Shown: in pieces, positions 7,759-26,145 of the stretch
How the letters are laid out: every line of letters begins with the position of its first letter
Numbering within the stretch: position 1 is the stretch's first letter
Origin: Cloacibacillus porcorum
Lineage (GTDB): Bacteria > Synergistota > Synergistia > Synergistales > Synergistaceae
NCBI RefSeq assembly: GCF_001701045.1
Contig: NZ_CP016757.1
Location: forward strand, 1,109,501 to 1,173,500
DNA length: 64,000 bases
Reading direction: 5' to 3'
Notes under the pieces: generated by a model
What the model saw: only the letters and a program-made list of their open reading frames with translations
Told to the model about the DNA's origin: nothing
The model's database searches: none
Made by a program: the position numbers and the translations under genes

Positions 7759-9673
7759 ATGAGTAAAATTTTTAGGAAATCTGCATATCTCGCACTTACC
7801 TTGATTTTTATATTCACGCTCGCTGGCCAATCTTTCGCGTCGGCGCTCAAGCCAGCCCCGCTTAACCCAAAGTTTGTGGAATGGTGCGGTGGACAGGCAA
7901 CGTCGGGAAAGAGCAGCTCTAGCGGAGCGGGGAAGCTGAATTATGGCTACGCGCCGTCTCCTGTGAATTGGAGCCACCTTGGCGGTCTTGTCTATAATAT
8001 AGGCTCTTCCTCCTCTTCGCGGCGCGCCGACACCTTGCCGGCCAGCTATGACCTTAGGAGCAAAATGACTGCTGTAAAGGATCAGAATCCTTTTGGCAAT
8101 TGCTGGGCACACAGCGCCATGGCGGCGACTGAGTCCTTCCTTATAGGCAGAGGACTGGTTTCTTCGACCGACATCGATCTTTCCGAATGGTATCTGACAT
8201 ATTTTGCATATAACCCTTTCAGTCGGCGCATTCACAAATAATAGCGAAAAACCATATTATGATTACGGCGGAGATGACTGGAAAGCCGTGGCGCTGCTTT
8301 CGCGCGGAACGGGTTCGGTGCTTGAATCCCAGGCTCCGGTTCCAGCCAGCTCTAAGGATGTTTACGCGCCTTTGCGCACGAACAGGACATATAAGCTTAC
8401 GAACGCGTGGTATCTTGGTAATTTGGGTGTTAAGGAGGTGCATCTTAACGATCAAAGGCGCGATATGATTAAAAGGGCGATAAAAGAATACGGTGCAGTC
8501 TCTGTAGGTATCCATTTTAACGAAAAAGATTATTATAATGAAGTCACCTATGGCTATATGACCAACGGATCCCCTTCTTATACGAATCACGCTGTCACTA
8601 TTGTGGGATGGGACGATAGTTACTCGAAAGATAACTTTAAGGAGTCATGCAAGCCTAATGATAATGGCGCGTGGATCGTTCGCAACAGCTGGGGTGATTG
8701 GTGGGGAGAAGGGGGGTACTTCTACGTCTCGTACGAGGAACCAACCCTTTGCGACGGGGTCGTATATGTGACGGAACAGGCTCCCCAGAATGAAAGAATT
8801 TATGAATACGACCCGCTCGGGCTGGTACAGTTTATCGGCTATAGCAAATACGGCGTTGAGTCTGGCAGTGGCTCAGGGGAAACTGCTCCAGTCTGGTACG
8901 CTAATCTTTTTACGGCGAAGGGTAACGACACTCTTACCTCCGTTGCCTTTTATACCTCGGCTCCGGAACAGGAATGTGAGATAAAGGTCTACACCGGCTG
9001 CGACGGCTCTCCCATAAGTGGCAAGCTGGTGCTGACGCAGAAAACAGCTGTCGCCGCGCCTGGATACAATACGGTCGTTCTTGATTCTCACGTAAAATTG
9101 ACACAACATGAAAAATTTTCCGTCGTTATATGCACCTCTTCCGATAAGACGGGATTTGTGGTCCCATGTGAATATGCTCGGGATAATTATTCCGAAAACG
9201 CCGTTTCCCATGAGGGCGAAAGCTGGCTCTCGTATGATGGGGTGAAATTTGAGGATATCGCCGACGCCACTTTAGACAGCCTTCCCAATGCAAATGTCTG
9301 TATCAAAGCCTTTGCTACACTGCCCGGCACTTCGATTTCACTGATTCCTCAGTCTCTTGAAATAGATGCCGGCAGTAAGATGACGATATTGGCGTTGGTT
9401 ACGCCTCAAGGGACCGTCGTCACCTGGGAGAGCAGCGACACAAGCGTGTGTACCGTAGATGCGAACGGTATCGTTACCGCGCTGAAGGCCGGCAATGCGG
9501 TTGTTACCGCGAGCACAGCCGACAACTTCGCTCAGTGCTTCGTTACCGTCACCGGTTCTCCGACACCTCCGACACCTGCCCCTACCGGCGGATCTTCCAG
9601 CGGATGCAGCGCAGGTTTCGCGGCGCTGGCGCTTTTGGCGCTGGTTCCCATAATTCTTAAAAAGAGAAGTTAA
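7759..9673 (+). pseudogene. Secreted C1-family (papain-like) peptidase with BIG2 domain and Synerg-CTERM tail, split by a +1 frameshift
   Basis: Two overlapping frames (7759-8241 and about 8204-9673) together encode one protein of about 638 residues. The first frame has a signal peptide (1-28, ending SFASA), a spacer and the papain catalytic Cys115 in QNPFGNCWAHSA. The second has the His in NHAVTIVGWDD and the Asn in RNSWGDWWGEGGYF, then a beta-rich lectin-like region, a BIG2 Ig-like domain (VTWESSDTSVCTVDANGIVT) and a C-terminal GCSAGFAALALLALVP plus KKRS tail, matching the Synerg-CTERM sorting signal. The frame changes near 8210-8225; removing one T from the CCCTTTC run restores ...AYNPSVGAFTNN.... 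This could be a real inactivating mutation, a phase-variable or programmed shift, or a sequencing error. It has a good GGGAGG site before ATG 7759. Confidence 0.8.
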
Positions 9674-9690
9674 TTTTTTCATAATATTAC

Positions 9691-9728
9691 GGACGAGAGA
9701 CGGAGAAAAATTTTTTCGTCTCTCGTCC
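9691..9728 (+). terminator. Intrinsic terminator after the C1 peptidase
   Basis: A perfect 12-bp stem (GGACGAGAGACG with CGTCTCTCGTCC) encloses an A/T-rich loop and is followed by a T-rich stretch (ATGTATTGTTATTTTTG). Confidence 0.8.
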
Positions 9729-9807
9729 ATGTATTGTTATTTTTGCACACATATTTGATAAAACGGTTGCTGTAAAAGCGCGCAGACGGTAAAAGTTGCT
9801 CTGTCGC

Positions 9808-9837
9808 TTGACAAAATACCCGCAGGTGATTCATAAT
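9808..9837 (+). promoter_or_regulatory. Candidate upstream promoter of rpoB (P1)
   Basis: TTGACA (9808-9813) and CATAAT (9832-9837) are separated by 18 bases. A transcript from here would cross the hairpin at 9892-9919 before reaching rpoB. Confidence 0.55.
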
Positions 9838-9891
9838 ATCGGCTGTCGGGAAACCGCGCTTCAACTGAATATAACAAAATAGTTAAAACAG

Positions 9892-9925
9892 GCGACGTCT
9901 GTCTATTGACAGCTGTCGCTTTTTT
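9892..9925 (+). terminator. Terminator/attenuator-like hairpin overlapping the main rpoB promoter
   Basis: GCGACGTCTGTC (9892-9903) pairs with GACAGCTGTCGC (9908-9919) around a TATT loop, with a two-base internal mismatch, and is followed by six Ts (9920-9925). It would stop or attenuate transcription arriving from upstream. The -35 box of the next promoter lies inside it. Confidence 0.6.
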
Positions 9926-9933
9926 GTTATAAT
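9906..9933 (+). promoter_or_regulatory. Main rpoBC promoter (P2)
   Basis: Consensus TTGACA (9906-9911) and TATAAT (9928-9933) are spaced by 16 bases, with a predicted start near 9940 and a leader of about 50 bases to rpoB. The -35 spans the loop and 3' arm of the hairpin at 9892-9919. Confidence 0.85.
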
Positions 9934-9989
9934 TTCCATTTGTACGATTGTACATTCTCATCATATTCTCGAACGGGGAGGATGCTCCC

Positions 9990-18679
<8,690 letters not shown>

Positions 18680-18750
18680 GCGCCGCGTTGACGATAGAGA
18701 CAAGTATCGGAATAAACGCGGAGATTTGTTAGTTAAAAATAGAAGTTACT

Positions 18751-18783
18751 CCTGAAATATTTTTCTTTGGAAAATATTTCAGG
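18751..18783. other. 13-bp perfect hairpin after rpoC
   Basis: CCTGAAATATTTT (18751-18763) and AAAATATTTCAGG (18771-18783) form a perfect stem with a 7-base loop. No T-tract follows, so it is not a standard intrinsic terminator; it may protect the rpoBC mRNA 3' end or be a processing or binding site. Confidence 0.5.
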
Positions 18784-18793
18784 AAAATTAACG

Positions 18794-18841
18794 GCGGAGG
18801 GCGCAGTGTTTATTGACACGTGCGCACTCCGCTGTTATTAT
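18794..18841 (+). promoter_or_regulatory. Promoter of the L7Ae-rpsL-rpsG-fusA-tuf cluster with hairpin-embedded -35
   Basis: TTGACA (18813-18818) and TATTAT (18836-18841) are spaced by 17 bases, predicting a start near 18848. The -35 lies at the tip and 3' side of a long hairpin (GCGGAG 18794-18799 with CTCCGC 18827-18832, then GCGCA with TGCGC, then GTGT with ACAC). This is the same arrangement as before rpoB. Confidence 0.75.
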
Positions 18842-18874
18842 ATGTCGGTGCGACTATGCACAGGAGGTGTTCGT

Positions 18875-19123
18875 GTGCCCTTAAATGAATTGGCCTCCTC
18901 GTCGAGATGCGCGGGATTGAACAGTGTGCTGCGTAAAATAGACAGAGGCGAGGCGCTGAAAGTTTTTCTCGCGGATGACGCCGATGAGAAGCTGGCGTCG
19001 AAGGTAAGGGCCGCCTCGAAAGAGCGGAATATCCCCGTCGAGACGGCGGAGGATTCACAACAACTAGGAAGAGCTTGCGCCCTGACGCGAAAGACGGCGG
19101 TCGCGGCGATTCTTAAAAAGTAG
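18875..19123 (+). CDS. L7Ae-family ribosomal protein-like (YbxF/RplGB type)
   Basis: The 82-residue product (VPLNELASSSRCAGLNSVLR, then EALKVFLADDADEKLASKV and ACALTRKTAVAAIL) has the alpha-beta fold pattern of the L7Ae/L30e/YbxF family, whose members bind kink-turn RNA. In Bacillus a YbxF gene sits in exactly this place, between rpoC and rpsL. I start it at GTG 18875, which has GGAGG 7 bases upstream; the frame stays open further upstream but would begin before the predicted transcription start. The mRNA 5' end can form a small GTGC/GCAC hairpin (18848-18861) just before the ribosome-binding site, but I see no kink-turn motif there. Confidence 0.8.
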   Translation: MPLNELASSSRCAGLNSVLRKIDRGEALKVFLADDADEKLASKVRAASKERNIPVETAEDSQQLGRACALTRKTAVAAILKK

Positions 19124-19156
19124 AAATAACCATTACTAAGGGAAGGAGGGAGCTAT

Positions 19157-19528
19157 TTGCCAACAATCAGCCAGCTTATTCGTAACGGCAGAGAAGAAAA
19201 GAGACGTCGCTCAAGCGCGCCTGCTCTTCAGGAGAACCCGCAGCGCCGCGGTGTATGCACCCGCGTTTATACTGTAACTCCTAAGAAGCCTAACTCTGCT
19301 CTTCGTAAGGTCGCCCGTGTGCGCCTTACCAACGGAATCGAAGTTACAGCTTATATACCGGGAGTCGGACATAACCTTCAGGAACACTCAGTCGTGCTTG
19401 TTCGCGGAGGCCGTGTAAAGGACCTGCCTGGTGTACGTTACCACATAGTCAGAGGTACGCTTGACTGCGGTGGTGTTGAAAACCGCCGCCAGAGCCGTTC
19501 GCTCTACGGCGCTCGCAGACCGAAATAA
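19157..19528 (+). CDS. rpsL: 30S ribosomal protein S12
   Basis: S12 (123 residues) lies at the decoding centre. The conserved loops [11 protein letters not shown] and [16 protein letters not shown] are intact and carry the wild-type lysines whose mutation gives streptomycin resistance. Translation starts at TTG 19157 with AAGGAGGGAG upstream. It leads the str group rpsL-rpsG-fusA-tuf, 33 bases after the L7Ae-like gene. Confidence 0.97.
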   Translation: MPTISQLIRNGREEKRRRSSAPALQENPQRRGVCTRVYTVTPKKPNSALRKVARVRLTNGIEVTAYIPGVGHNLQEHSVVLVRGGRVKDLPGVRYHIVRGTLDCGGVENRRQSRSLYGARRPK

Positions 19529-19550
19529 CTTTTAATGGGAGGTAGTTTTT

Positions 19551-20021
19551 ATGCCGCGTAAAGGTCATGTAAAAAAACGTATTACACCGCCCGATTCAGT
19601 CTACGCGAGCCCCGCGATCACGAAATTCATCAACTGCCTGATGCTCGACGGCAAGAAGAGCACAGCGGAGAGAATTTTCTACGGAGCACTGGATCTGGCC
19701 GGAAGCAGACTCAATATCGAGCCTGCTGAGGTGTTTGAGAAGGCTATGACGAACGTTCGTCCTCTGGTCGAAGTTCGTCCCCGCCGCGTCGGCGGCGCAA
19801 CCTATCAGGTTCCTGTTGAAGTGAAACCTGACAGAGCGCAGGCGCTGGCGATTCGCTGGATAATCAACTTCTCACGCTCACGCAAGGGAATCCCGATGGT
19901 AGAGCGCCTCGCGCGCGAACTTGGGGATGCCTGCAAGGGCGAGGGCGGTTCGGTTAAGAAGCGTGAGGATACGCACCGTATGGCGGAAGCCAACCGTGCA
20001 TTTGCCCATTACCGTTGGTAG
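19551..20021 (+). CDS. rpsG: 30S ribosomal protein S7
   Basis: S7 (156 residues) nucleates assembly of the 30S head and contacts the E-site tRNA. The family blocks [20 protein letters not shown] and the C-terminal [13 protein letters not shown] are present, and the length is standard. GGGAGGT precedes the ATG. It sits 22 bases after rpsL in the str operon; in E. coli S7 is the autoregulator of this operon. Confidence 0.97.
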   Translation: MPRKGHVKKRITPPDSVYASPAITKFINCLMLDGKKSTAERIFYGALDLAGSRLNIEPAEVFEKAMTNVRPLVEVRPRRVGGATYQVPVEVKPDRAQALAIRWIINFSRSRKGIPMVERLARELGDACKGEGGSVKKREDTHRMAEANRAFAHYRW

Positions 20022-20064
20022 TGGAAAATATTACAAATTTTGATTTAGTCTGGTGGTGTTGACG

Positions 20065-22131
20065 ATGCAGGGCATCGACTTAAGTACAGTGCGCAATATA
20101 GGAATAGCTGCGCATATAGATGCAGGTAAGACGACGACGACGGAACGTATCCTATTCTATACAGGCCGTAAGCACAAGCTTGGGGAAACCCATGAGGGTG
20201 CCGCCACAATGGACTGGATGGAGCAGGAGCGCGAGCGTGGTATTACTATCACATCGGCGGCTACTACCTGTTTCTGGGGCGATTGCCTTATCAATATAAT
20301 TGATACACCCGGACACGTGGACTTTACCGTTGAGGTTGAGCGTTCCATGCGTGTCCTTGACGGTGCTGTCTCCGTATTCTGTGCTGTCGGCGGCGTTGAG
20401 CCGCAGTCAGAGACAGTTTGGCGTCAGGCCGACAAATACGGTGTACCGAGGATAGCATTCGTCAACAAAATGGACAGGGTAGGCGCAGATTTCTTCGCGG
20501 TCGTCGATCAGATGCGTAAGCGTCTGGGGGCAAAAGCGGTTCCCATTCAGATTCCTATCGGTGTCGAAGACGGCTTTACCGGCATGGTGGATCTCGTTCA
20601 CGAAAAGGCGGTCATTTATGATGACAGCCTGGGAACGGAATTCCACAGCGCGGATATCCCTCCTCAGCTTGAGGAAGAGGCGGCCCTCGCGAGAATGGAA
20701 ATGCTTGAAATGCTCGCCGATTATGATGACGAGATGATGGAGCTCTATCTTGAGGGCGGCGAAATTCCCCTTGAAATGGTGAAGAGAGTCATCCGTAAGG
20801 CCACTATCAGCCTCGACATCGTACCGGTAATGTGCGGTTCGGCATTTAAGAACAAGGGCGTGCAGCCACTGCTCGACGCGGTTGTGGCCTATCTGCCCAG
20901 CCCGCTGGACATGCCGCATGTCGTAGCGGTTGATCCCGACGATACGTCGAAGGAAATAGAGGTCAAAGCGTCGGCCGACGAACCGTTCGCGGCTCTCGCC
21001 TTTAAAATAATGGTCGACCCCTTTGTCGGCAGGCTCGCATTCTGCCGCGTCTATTCCGGCTCCATTGAGAGCGGAACGTCGATATACAATACAAATACCC
21101 GTCGCCGCGAGCGCGTGGGACGAATCCTTCGTATGCACGCCAACAAGCGTGAGGAGATGGACAGCGCCCAGGCTGGGCTCATCGTCGCTATCCCGGGCCT
21201 CAAGCAGGTACGGACGGGCGATACGCTCTGCGACGAAAAACATCCTGTGCTCCTTGAAAACCTCATCTTCCCCGAGCCGGTCATCTCGCTCTCTGTCGAA
21301 CCGATGAGCAAGGCGGACCAGATCAAACTCGCCAAAGGACTTGAGGCGCTCTCCGAGGAAGACCCGACCTTCCGTGTCTCCGTAAACGAAGACACCGGCC
21401 AGACCCTTATCAGCGGTATGGGCGAGCTCCATTTGGAGATAATCGTCGACCGTCTGCGCAGGGAGTTCAACGTCGAGGTCAAGGTCGGACGTCCGCAGGT
21501 CGCCTACCGCGAAGCAATTCGCAAGCCGGCGAGGGCGCAGGGCAAGTTTGTCAGGCAGTCCGGCGGTAAGGGACAGTACGGCGACGTCGTGCTTGAAGTC
21601 GAGCCGTTGGAAGACGGCAAGGGCTTCGAGTGGGTCGACAAGATTGTCGGAGGCGTCGTTCCGAAGGAATACATCCCCGCGGCCCAGAAGGGTGTCGAAG
21701 AGGCGCTCAACAACGGCGTACTTGGCGGATATCCTGTCATCGGCATAAAGGTCGCCATCGTCGACGGCAGCTACCACGAGGTCGACAGCTCTGAAATGGC
21801 CTTCCGTATCGCCGGTTCTATGGCGATCAAAGAGGCTCTTAAGAAGGCTGATCCGGTGCTCATGGAACCCGTCATGAACGTGGAAGTCGTCGTTCCCGAG
21901 GAATACATGGGAGATGTCATCGGAGATCTTTCATCACGCCGCGGACGCGTAGCCGAGATGGGAGTGCGTGCCAACGCGCGCATAGTCAAGGCCTTCGTGC
22001 CGCTCGCGGAAATGTTCGGATACGCGACGGACCTTAGAAGCAAAACGTCAGGCCGCGCCTCATACACAATGAGCTTTGACCACTACGAGGAAGTTCCCCG
22101 CAATGTGGCCGAAGAGCTGCTTAAGAATTAA
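20065..22131 (+). CDS. fusA: Elongation factor G
   Basis: EF-G is the translocation GTPase. The 688-residue protein shows G1 [10 protein letters not shown] near the N-terminus, the switch region [19 protein letters not shown] and NKMD, followed by domains II to V ending with RGRVAEM and [10 protein letters not shown] chose ATG 20065, with GGTGGTG 7 bases upstream, because [21 protein letters not shown] aligns with the usual start; a GTG at 20053 would add four residues. Spacing to rpsG is 43 bases and to tuf 32 bases. Confidence 0.96.
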   Translation: MQGIDLSTVRNIGIAAHIDAGKTTTTERILFYTGRKHKLGETHEGAATMDWMEQERERGITITSAATTCFWGDCLINIIDTPGHVDFTVEVERSMRVLDGAVSVFCAVGGVEPQSETVWRQADKYGVPRIAFVNKMDRVGADFFAVVDQMRKRLGAKAVPIQIPIGVEDGFTGMVDLVHEKAVIYDDSLGTEFHSADIPPQLEEEAALARMEMLEMLADYDDEMMELYLEGGEIPLEMVKRVIRKATISLDIVPVMCGSAFKNKGVQPLLDAVVAYLPSPLDMPHVVAVDPDDTSKEIEVKASADEPFAALAFKIMVDPFVGRLAFCRVYSGSIESGTSIYNTNTRRRERVGRILRMHANKREEMDSAQAGLIVAIPGLKQVRTGDTLCDEKHPVLLENLIFPEPVISLSVEPMSKADQIKLAKGLEALSEEDPTFRVSVNEDTGQTLISGMGELHLEIIVDRLRREFNVEVKVGRPQVAYREAIRKPARAQGKFVRQSGGKGQYGDVVLEVEPLEDGKGFEWVDKIVGGVVPKEYIPAAQKGVEEALNNGVLGGYPVIGIKVAIVDGSYHEVDSSEMAFRIAGSMAIKEALKKADPVLMEPVMNVEVVVPEEYMGDVIGDLSSRRGRVAEMGVRANARIVKAFVPLAEMFGYATDLRSKTSGRASYTMSFDHYEEVPRNVAEELLKN

Positions 22132-22163
22132 TTAAGGAATTACCTCAAGGAGGTTAGGTTAAA

Positions 22164-23354
22164 ATGGCAAAAGAGAAATACGTACGCAGCAAACCGCATC
22201 TCAACATAGGTACGATCGGCCACATCGACCACGGCAAGACGACCACGACGGCGGCGATCACGAAGACGCTGGCCCGCCACGGCGGAGCCGACTTCACGCC
22301 CTTCGACATGATCGACAAGGCGCCTGAAGAGAGAGAGCGCGGAATCACCATCAACATCGCGCACGTCGAATACGAGACGGCGACGCGCCACTATGCCCAT
22401 ATCGACTGTCCGGGCCACGCCGACTACATTAAGAACATGATCACGGGAGCCGCGCAGATGGACGGCGCGATCCTCGTAGTCTCAGCCGCCGACGGCCCGA
22501 TGCCCCAGACCCGCGAGCACGTTCTCCTCGCCCGCCAGGTCAACGTTCCCGCCCTTGTCGTATTCATGAACAAGTGCGACATGGTAGACGACCCCGAACT
22601 TCTCGACCTCGTTGAGATGGAAATCCGCGACCTCCTCAACAAATACGAATTCCCCGGAGACGACATTCCCATCATCCGCGGAAGCGGCCTCAAGGCTCTT
22701 GAGAGCGACGAGGACAACGAGTGGACCCAGGCGATCATGGACCTGATGCAGGCGTGCGACGACTACATCCCGGCCCCTGAGCGCGAAGTAGACAAGCCGT
22801 TCCTCATGCCGATCGAAGACGTCTTCACGATCACGGGCCGCGGCACAGTCGTAACGGGCCGTGTAGAAAAGGGAATCGTGCACCCCGGCGACGAAGTTGA
22901 AATCGTAGGGATCAAAGACACCCACAAGACCGTAGCGACGAGCCTTGAAATGTTCCGCAAGATCCTCGACGACGCGGAAGCTGGAGACAACGTAGGAATC
23001 CTCCTTCGCGGCGTAGGCAAAGACGACGTTGAGCGCGGACAGGTTCTTGCGAAGCCGGGCAGCATCAAGCCGCATACACACTTCAAGGGAGAAGTTTACG
23101 TCCTTAAGAAGGAAGAGGGCGGCCGCCACACGCCGTTCTTCAGCGGCTACAAGCCTCAGTTCTACTTCCGTACCACGGACATCACCGGCGAGATCAAACT
23201 TGCCGAGGGAGTGGAAATGGTAATGCCTGGAGACAACAGCACATTTGAAGTCAAACTCATCGCGCCGATAGCGATGCAGGAAGGACTTCGCTTCGCAGTA
23301 CGCGAAGGCGGCCGTACAGTCGGCGCCGGCGTCGTCACTGAGATTATAGCGTAA
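22164..23354 (+). CDS. tuf: Elongation factor Tu
   Basis: EF-Tu (396 residues) delivers aminoacyl-tRNA to the ribosome. G1 reads [10 protein letters not shown] (residues 19-28), with Ile where Val is usual; [17 protein letters not shown] and the domain II/III blocks [13 protein letters not shown] and [10 protein letters not shown] are intact. A strong AAGGAGG precedes the ATG. Only one tuf copy is in this window. It bridges the str and S10 groups, with rpsJ starting 18 bases later. Confidence 0.98.
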   Translation: MAKEKYVRSKPHLNIGTIGHIDHGKTTTTAAITKTLARHGGADFTPFDMIDKAPEERERGITINIAHVEYETATRHYAHIDCPGHADYIKNMITGAAQMDGAILVVSAADGPMPQTREHVLLARQVNVPALVVFMNKCDMVDDPELLDLVEMEIRDLLNKYEFPGDDIPIIRGSGLKALESDEDNEWTQAIMDLMQACDDYIPAPEREVDKPFLMPIEDVFTITGRGTVVTGRVEKGIVHPGDEVEIVGIKDTHKTVATSLEMFRKILDDAEAGDNVGILLRGVGKDDVERGQVLAKPGSIKPHTHFKGEVYVLKKEEGGRHTPFFSGYKPQFYFRTTDITGEIKLAEGVEMVMPGDNSTFEVKLIAPIAMQEGLRFAVREGGRTVGAGVVTEIIA

Positions 23355-23372
23355 CCCCAGGAGGGGAATATT

Positions 23373-23678
23373 TTGGCAAAGAAAATTCGTATAAAACTTA
23401 AGGCATTCGACCACCGCGTCCTCGACGCCTCGGCTACGCAGATAGCCGACACGGCGCAGCGCACAGGCGCCAGAGTTTCGGGTCCCGTGCCCCTTCCGAC
23501 AGAGGTTAACCGCTATTGCGTGCTTACCTCACCGCACGTCGATAAGGATGCGCGTGATCAGTACGAGATCAGGACGCACAAGCGTCTGATCGATATAATC
23601 GACCCAACGCAGAAGACGATGGAGGCTCTTATGGAGCTGAATCTGCCCTCTGGTGTTGATATACAGATTAAACTTTAA
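23373..23678 (+). CDS. rpsJ: 30S ribosomal protein S10
   Basis: S10 (101 residues) is a 30S head protein that also acts as NusE in antitermination. [18 protein letters not shown] and the C-terminal [13 protein letters not shown] are diagnostic. Translation starts at TTG 23373 with AGGAGGGG upstream. It opens the S10 ribosomal protein group. Confidence 0.97.
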   Translation: MAKKIRIKLKAFDHRVLDASATQIADTAQRTGARVSGPVPLPTEVNRYCVLTSPHVDKDARDQYEIRTHKRLIDIIDPTQKTMEALMELNLPSGVDIQIKL

Positions 23679-23711
23679 TTAGTTCTAATCTGAAAAAGGA
23701 GTGAAACGTCA

Positions 23712-24338
23712 ATGAGTATGGGGATTCTGGGCCGCAAGGTAGGGATGACCCAGGTCTTCGACGAAAACGGCAAAGCGGTACCTGTAACAGTTATTGAAGC
23801 AGGTCCCTGCACGATCGTTGAAATCCGGACACCTGAAAAGAACAGTTACAGCGCAGTGCAGCTCGGCCTCGGAGATGTCAAGCCCTCAAAGGTCAACAAG
23901 CCGATGAAGGGTTACTTCGAGAAGCAGGATGTTGCGCCCAGGCGCTGGCTGAGGGAGTTCCGCGTGGACAGCACGGCGGACTACCAGGTGGGACAGGAGA
24001 TCACCGTTTCTCTGTTCCAGAATGGCGAAGTTGTTGACGTGATAGGTGTCAGCAAAGGTAAGGGAACCGCGGGCGTAATGAAGCGCCACGGCTTCGGCGG
24101 TACGCCGGCGAGCCATGGTCACTCGGTCACACACCGTCACCCCGGTTCAATCGGATGCAGCAGCTTTCCCGGCCGCGTAATGAAGGGCCGGAAAATGGCG
24201 GGTCACATGGGCAGCGAGCGAGTCACAACGAAGAACCTTAAGGTCTTCGGAATTGACGAAGAGAACAACCTGATCCTCATCGAGGGTCCTGTTCCCGGAG
24301 CGCGCGACGGCCTTGTAATGATCCGCAAAACAGCGTAG
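23712..24338 (+). CDS. rplC: 50S ribosomal protein L3
   Basis: L3 (208 residues) initiates 50S assembly and reaches toward the peptidyl transferase centre. MGILGRKVGMTQVFDENG and the loop GSIGCSSFPGRVMKGRKM with MAGHMG are typical. Two near-adjacent ATGs (23712 and 23718) follow the AGGAG site; the first is listed. S10 operon position 2. Confidence 0.97.
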   Translation: MSMGILGRKVGMTQVFDENGKAVPVTVIEAGPCTIVEIRTPEKNSYSAVQLGLGDVKPSKVNKPMKGYFEKQDVAPRRWLREFRVDSTADYQVGQEITVSLFQNGEVVDVIGVSKGKGTAGVMKRHGFGGTPASHGHSVTHRHPGSIGCSSFPGRVMKGRKMAGHMGSERVTTKNLKVFGIDEENNLILIEGPVPGARDGLVMIRKTA

Positions 24339-24355
24339 TAGGGAGGCAGAAGACG

Positions 24356-24979
24356 ATGCCTGTAGTAAAAGAAGTTAATTTCAAAGGCGAGGTTATCGGA
24401 GACATAACGCTTTCCGATGCCGTCTTCGGAGCCCCGGTCCATGTGCCGGCCATGCATCAGGTTGTGGTCGCGCATCTGGCTAACTGCCGTGTTGGTACAC
24501 ACAACACCAAAGACCGCGGAGAGGTCCGCGGCGGCGGTAAGAAGCCCTGGAGACAGAAGCACACTGGCCGCGCGCGCGCCGGCAGCTCACGCTCACCGCT
24601 GTGGGTAGGCGGCGGAGTTGCTCATGGTCCGCACCCGCGCGACTATCACCAGAAGGTAAACAAGAAGGTTCGCCGTATCGCCATTCGTAGCGCGCTCACG
24701 CTTAAGGTCCAGGCTGAGAATATGCTTGTGATCGACAGCTTCGGCCTCGAAGCTCCGAAGACGAAGAGCATGATCGAATTCCTCGCGGCGGTAAAGAGCG
24801 GCAAAAAGCCCCTTCTCGTACTCCACGAGACGAACATGGCTGTTGTGAAGTCGGCGGCGAACATCCCCGGCGCTTATGTACAGCATGTGGACAGCGTGAA
24901 TGTTTACGACCTTCTGAACCATGACCAGCTGATCGCAACTCCTGAAGCGGTTAAAAAGCTCGAGGAGGTATTCGGTTAA
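24356..24979 (+). CDS. rplD: 50S ribosomal protein L4
   Basis: L4 (207 residues) lines the nascent-peptide exit tunnel. The extended loop is visible as VRGGGKKPWRQKHTGRARAG followed by SSRSPLWVGGGVAHGP. GGGAGG precedes the ATG. Its stop overlaps the start of rplW by one base (TAATG), so the two are coupled. L4 autoregulates the S10 operon in E. coli; no such leader can be recognised here. Confidence 0.97.
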   Translation: MPVVKEVNFKGEVIGDITLSDAVFGAPVHVPAMHQVVVAHLANCRVGTHNTKDRGEVRGGGKKPWRQKHTGRARAGSSRSPLWVGGGVAHGPHPRDYHQKVNKKVRRIAIRSALTLKVQAENMLVIDSFGLEAPKTKSMIEFLAAVKSGKKPLLVLHETNMAVVKSAANIPGAYVQHVDSVNVYDLLNHDQLIATPEAVKKLEEVFG

Positions 24980-25275
24980 TGAACGCGATAGCATATGATA
25001 TAATAGTTCGGCCCATCATAACGGAGAAGACAAGCCGTCAGATGGAACTGGGACAGTATACCTTTGAGGTACTCCCGAAGGCGAATAAGATAGAGATCCG
25101 CAAAGCCATCGAAGAGGTCTTCAAGGTCAAGGTTGTCAAGGTAAACACGATCCAGGTCCGTTCCAAACCGAAGCGGATGGGTGCCTTTTTGGGTCGTTCA
25201 CGCTCCTGGAAGAAGGCCATCGTCACCCTCGCAAAGGGTGAGAAGATCGCTTTCTTTGAGGGCGCAAGCGCCTAG
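24979..25275 (+). CDS. rplW: 50S ribosomal protein L23
   Basis: L23 (98 residues) sits at the tunnel exit and docks trigger factor and SRP. The blocks [38 protein letters not shown] and [16 protein letters not shown] match the family. ATG 24979 overlaps the rplD stop. Confidence 0.96.
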   Translation: MNAIAYDIIVRPIITEKTSRQMELGQYTFEVLPKANKIEIRKAIEEVFKVKVVKVNTIQVRSKPKRMGAFLGRSRSWKKAIVTLAKGEKIAFFEGASA

Positions 25276-25295
25276 GCAGAAAGGGGAAACATCTA

Positions 25296-26120
25296 ATGGG
25301 AATCAAGAAATATCGTCCCACTACGCCCAGCCGCCGTCAGATGGCGACGCCCGATTTTTCGGAAATCACTAAGGCGAAGCCGGAACGCAGTCTGGTAGTA
25401 TCACTCTCGCAGTCAGCGGGACGCAATAACAACGGCCGCGTGACAATGCGCCACCGCGGCGGACGCGGCAGAATCAAGTACCGCATCGTGGACTTCAAGC
25501 GCGATAAGTTCGGAGTCCCCGGTAAGGTAACGGCGATCGAATACGATCCCAACCGTTCGGCGCGTATCGCTCTCATCTCCTACAAGGACGGCGAGAAGAG
25601 ATACATCCTCGCCCCCGTAGGCCTCAATGTCGGTGACACGATCTTCGCCGGAGAGGGATCGGACATTCGCCCCGGAAACGCCCTTAAGCTTAAGGACATC
25701 CCGGTTGGTACGGTCGTTCACAACATCGAGCTTGAGCCGGGACGCGGCGGAGTATTGGTACGTTCGGCGGGAACGTCGGCGCAGCTTATGGCTAAAGAGG
25801 GCAAATACGCCTTTGTGCGTATGCCGTCAGGCGAACTTCGTCTTGTACTGATTGAGTGCATGGCGACCGTCGGCCAGGTTGGCAATGAAGAGCACGAGAA
25901 CGTAGTCTCAGGTAAAGCGGGAAGAACACGCTGGCTTGGCATTCGTCCGCATATCCGCGGTATGATCCAGAACCCTGTCGACCATCCGATGGGCGGAGGC
26001 GAAGGCAAGAGCAAGTCGCATAAGCATCCTGTCTCACCGTGGGGTACTCCGGCAAAGGGTTACCGTACCCGTAAGCGTAAGCCGTCGGATAAGTTCATCG
26101 TCCGCCGCCGCAAGAAGTAA
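25296..26120 (+). CDS. rplB: 50S ribosomal protein L2
   Basis: L2 (274 residues) is a primary 23S rRNA binder near the peptidyl transferase centre. It shows [20 protein letters not shown], the OB and SH3-like core, and the conserved His loop [20 protein letters not shown], then a lysine/arginine-rich C-terminus ending VRRRKK. Standard length; starts 20 bases after rplW. Confidence 0.97.
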   Translation: MGIKKYRPTTPSRRQMATPDFSEITKAKPERSLVVSLSQSAGRNNNGRVTMRHRGGRGRIKYRIVDFKRDKFGVPGKVTAIEYDPNRSARIALISYKDGEKRYILAPVGLNVGDTIFAGEGSDIRPGNALKLKDIPVGTVVHNIELEPGRGGVLVRSAGTSAQLMAKEGKYAFVRMPSGELRLVLIECMATVGQVGNEEHENVVSGKAGRTRWLGIRPHIRGMIQNPVDHPMGGGEGKSKSHKHPVSPWGTPAKGYRTRKRKPSDKFIVRRRKK

Positions 26121-26145
26121 CCCGAGTTTGTAGGAGGGAATTAAG

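Noticed and set aside
8200-8245. Programmed frameshifting in the peptidase gene
   Set aside because: No slippery heptamer with a downstream structure is evident, so I report the frameshift but do not claim it is programmed.
18842-18875. Kink-turn in the leader of the L7Ae-like gene as an autoregulatory site
   Set aside because: Only a simple GTGC/GCAC hairpin is visible; the tandem G-A pairs and three-base bulge of a kink-turn are not there.
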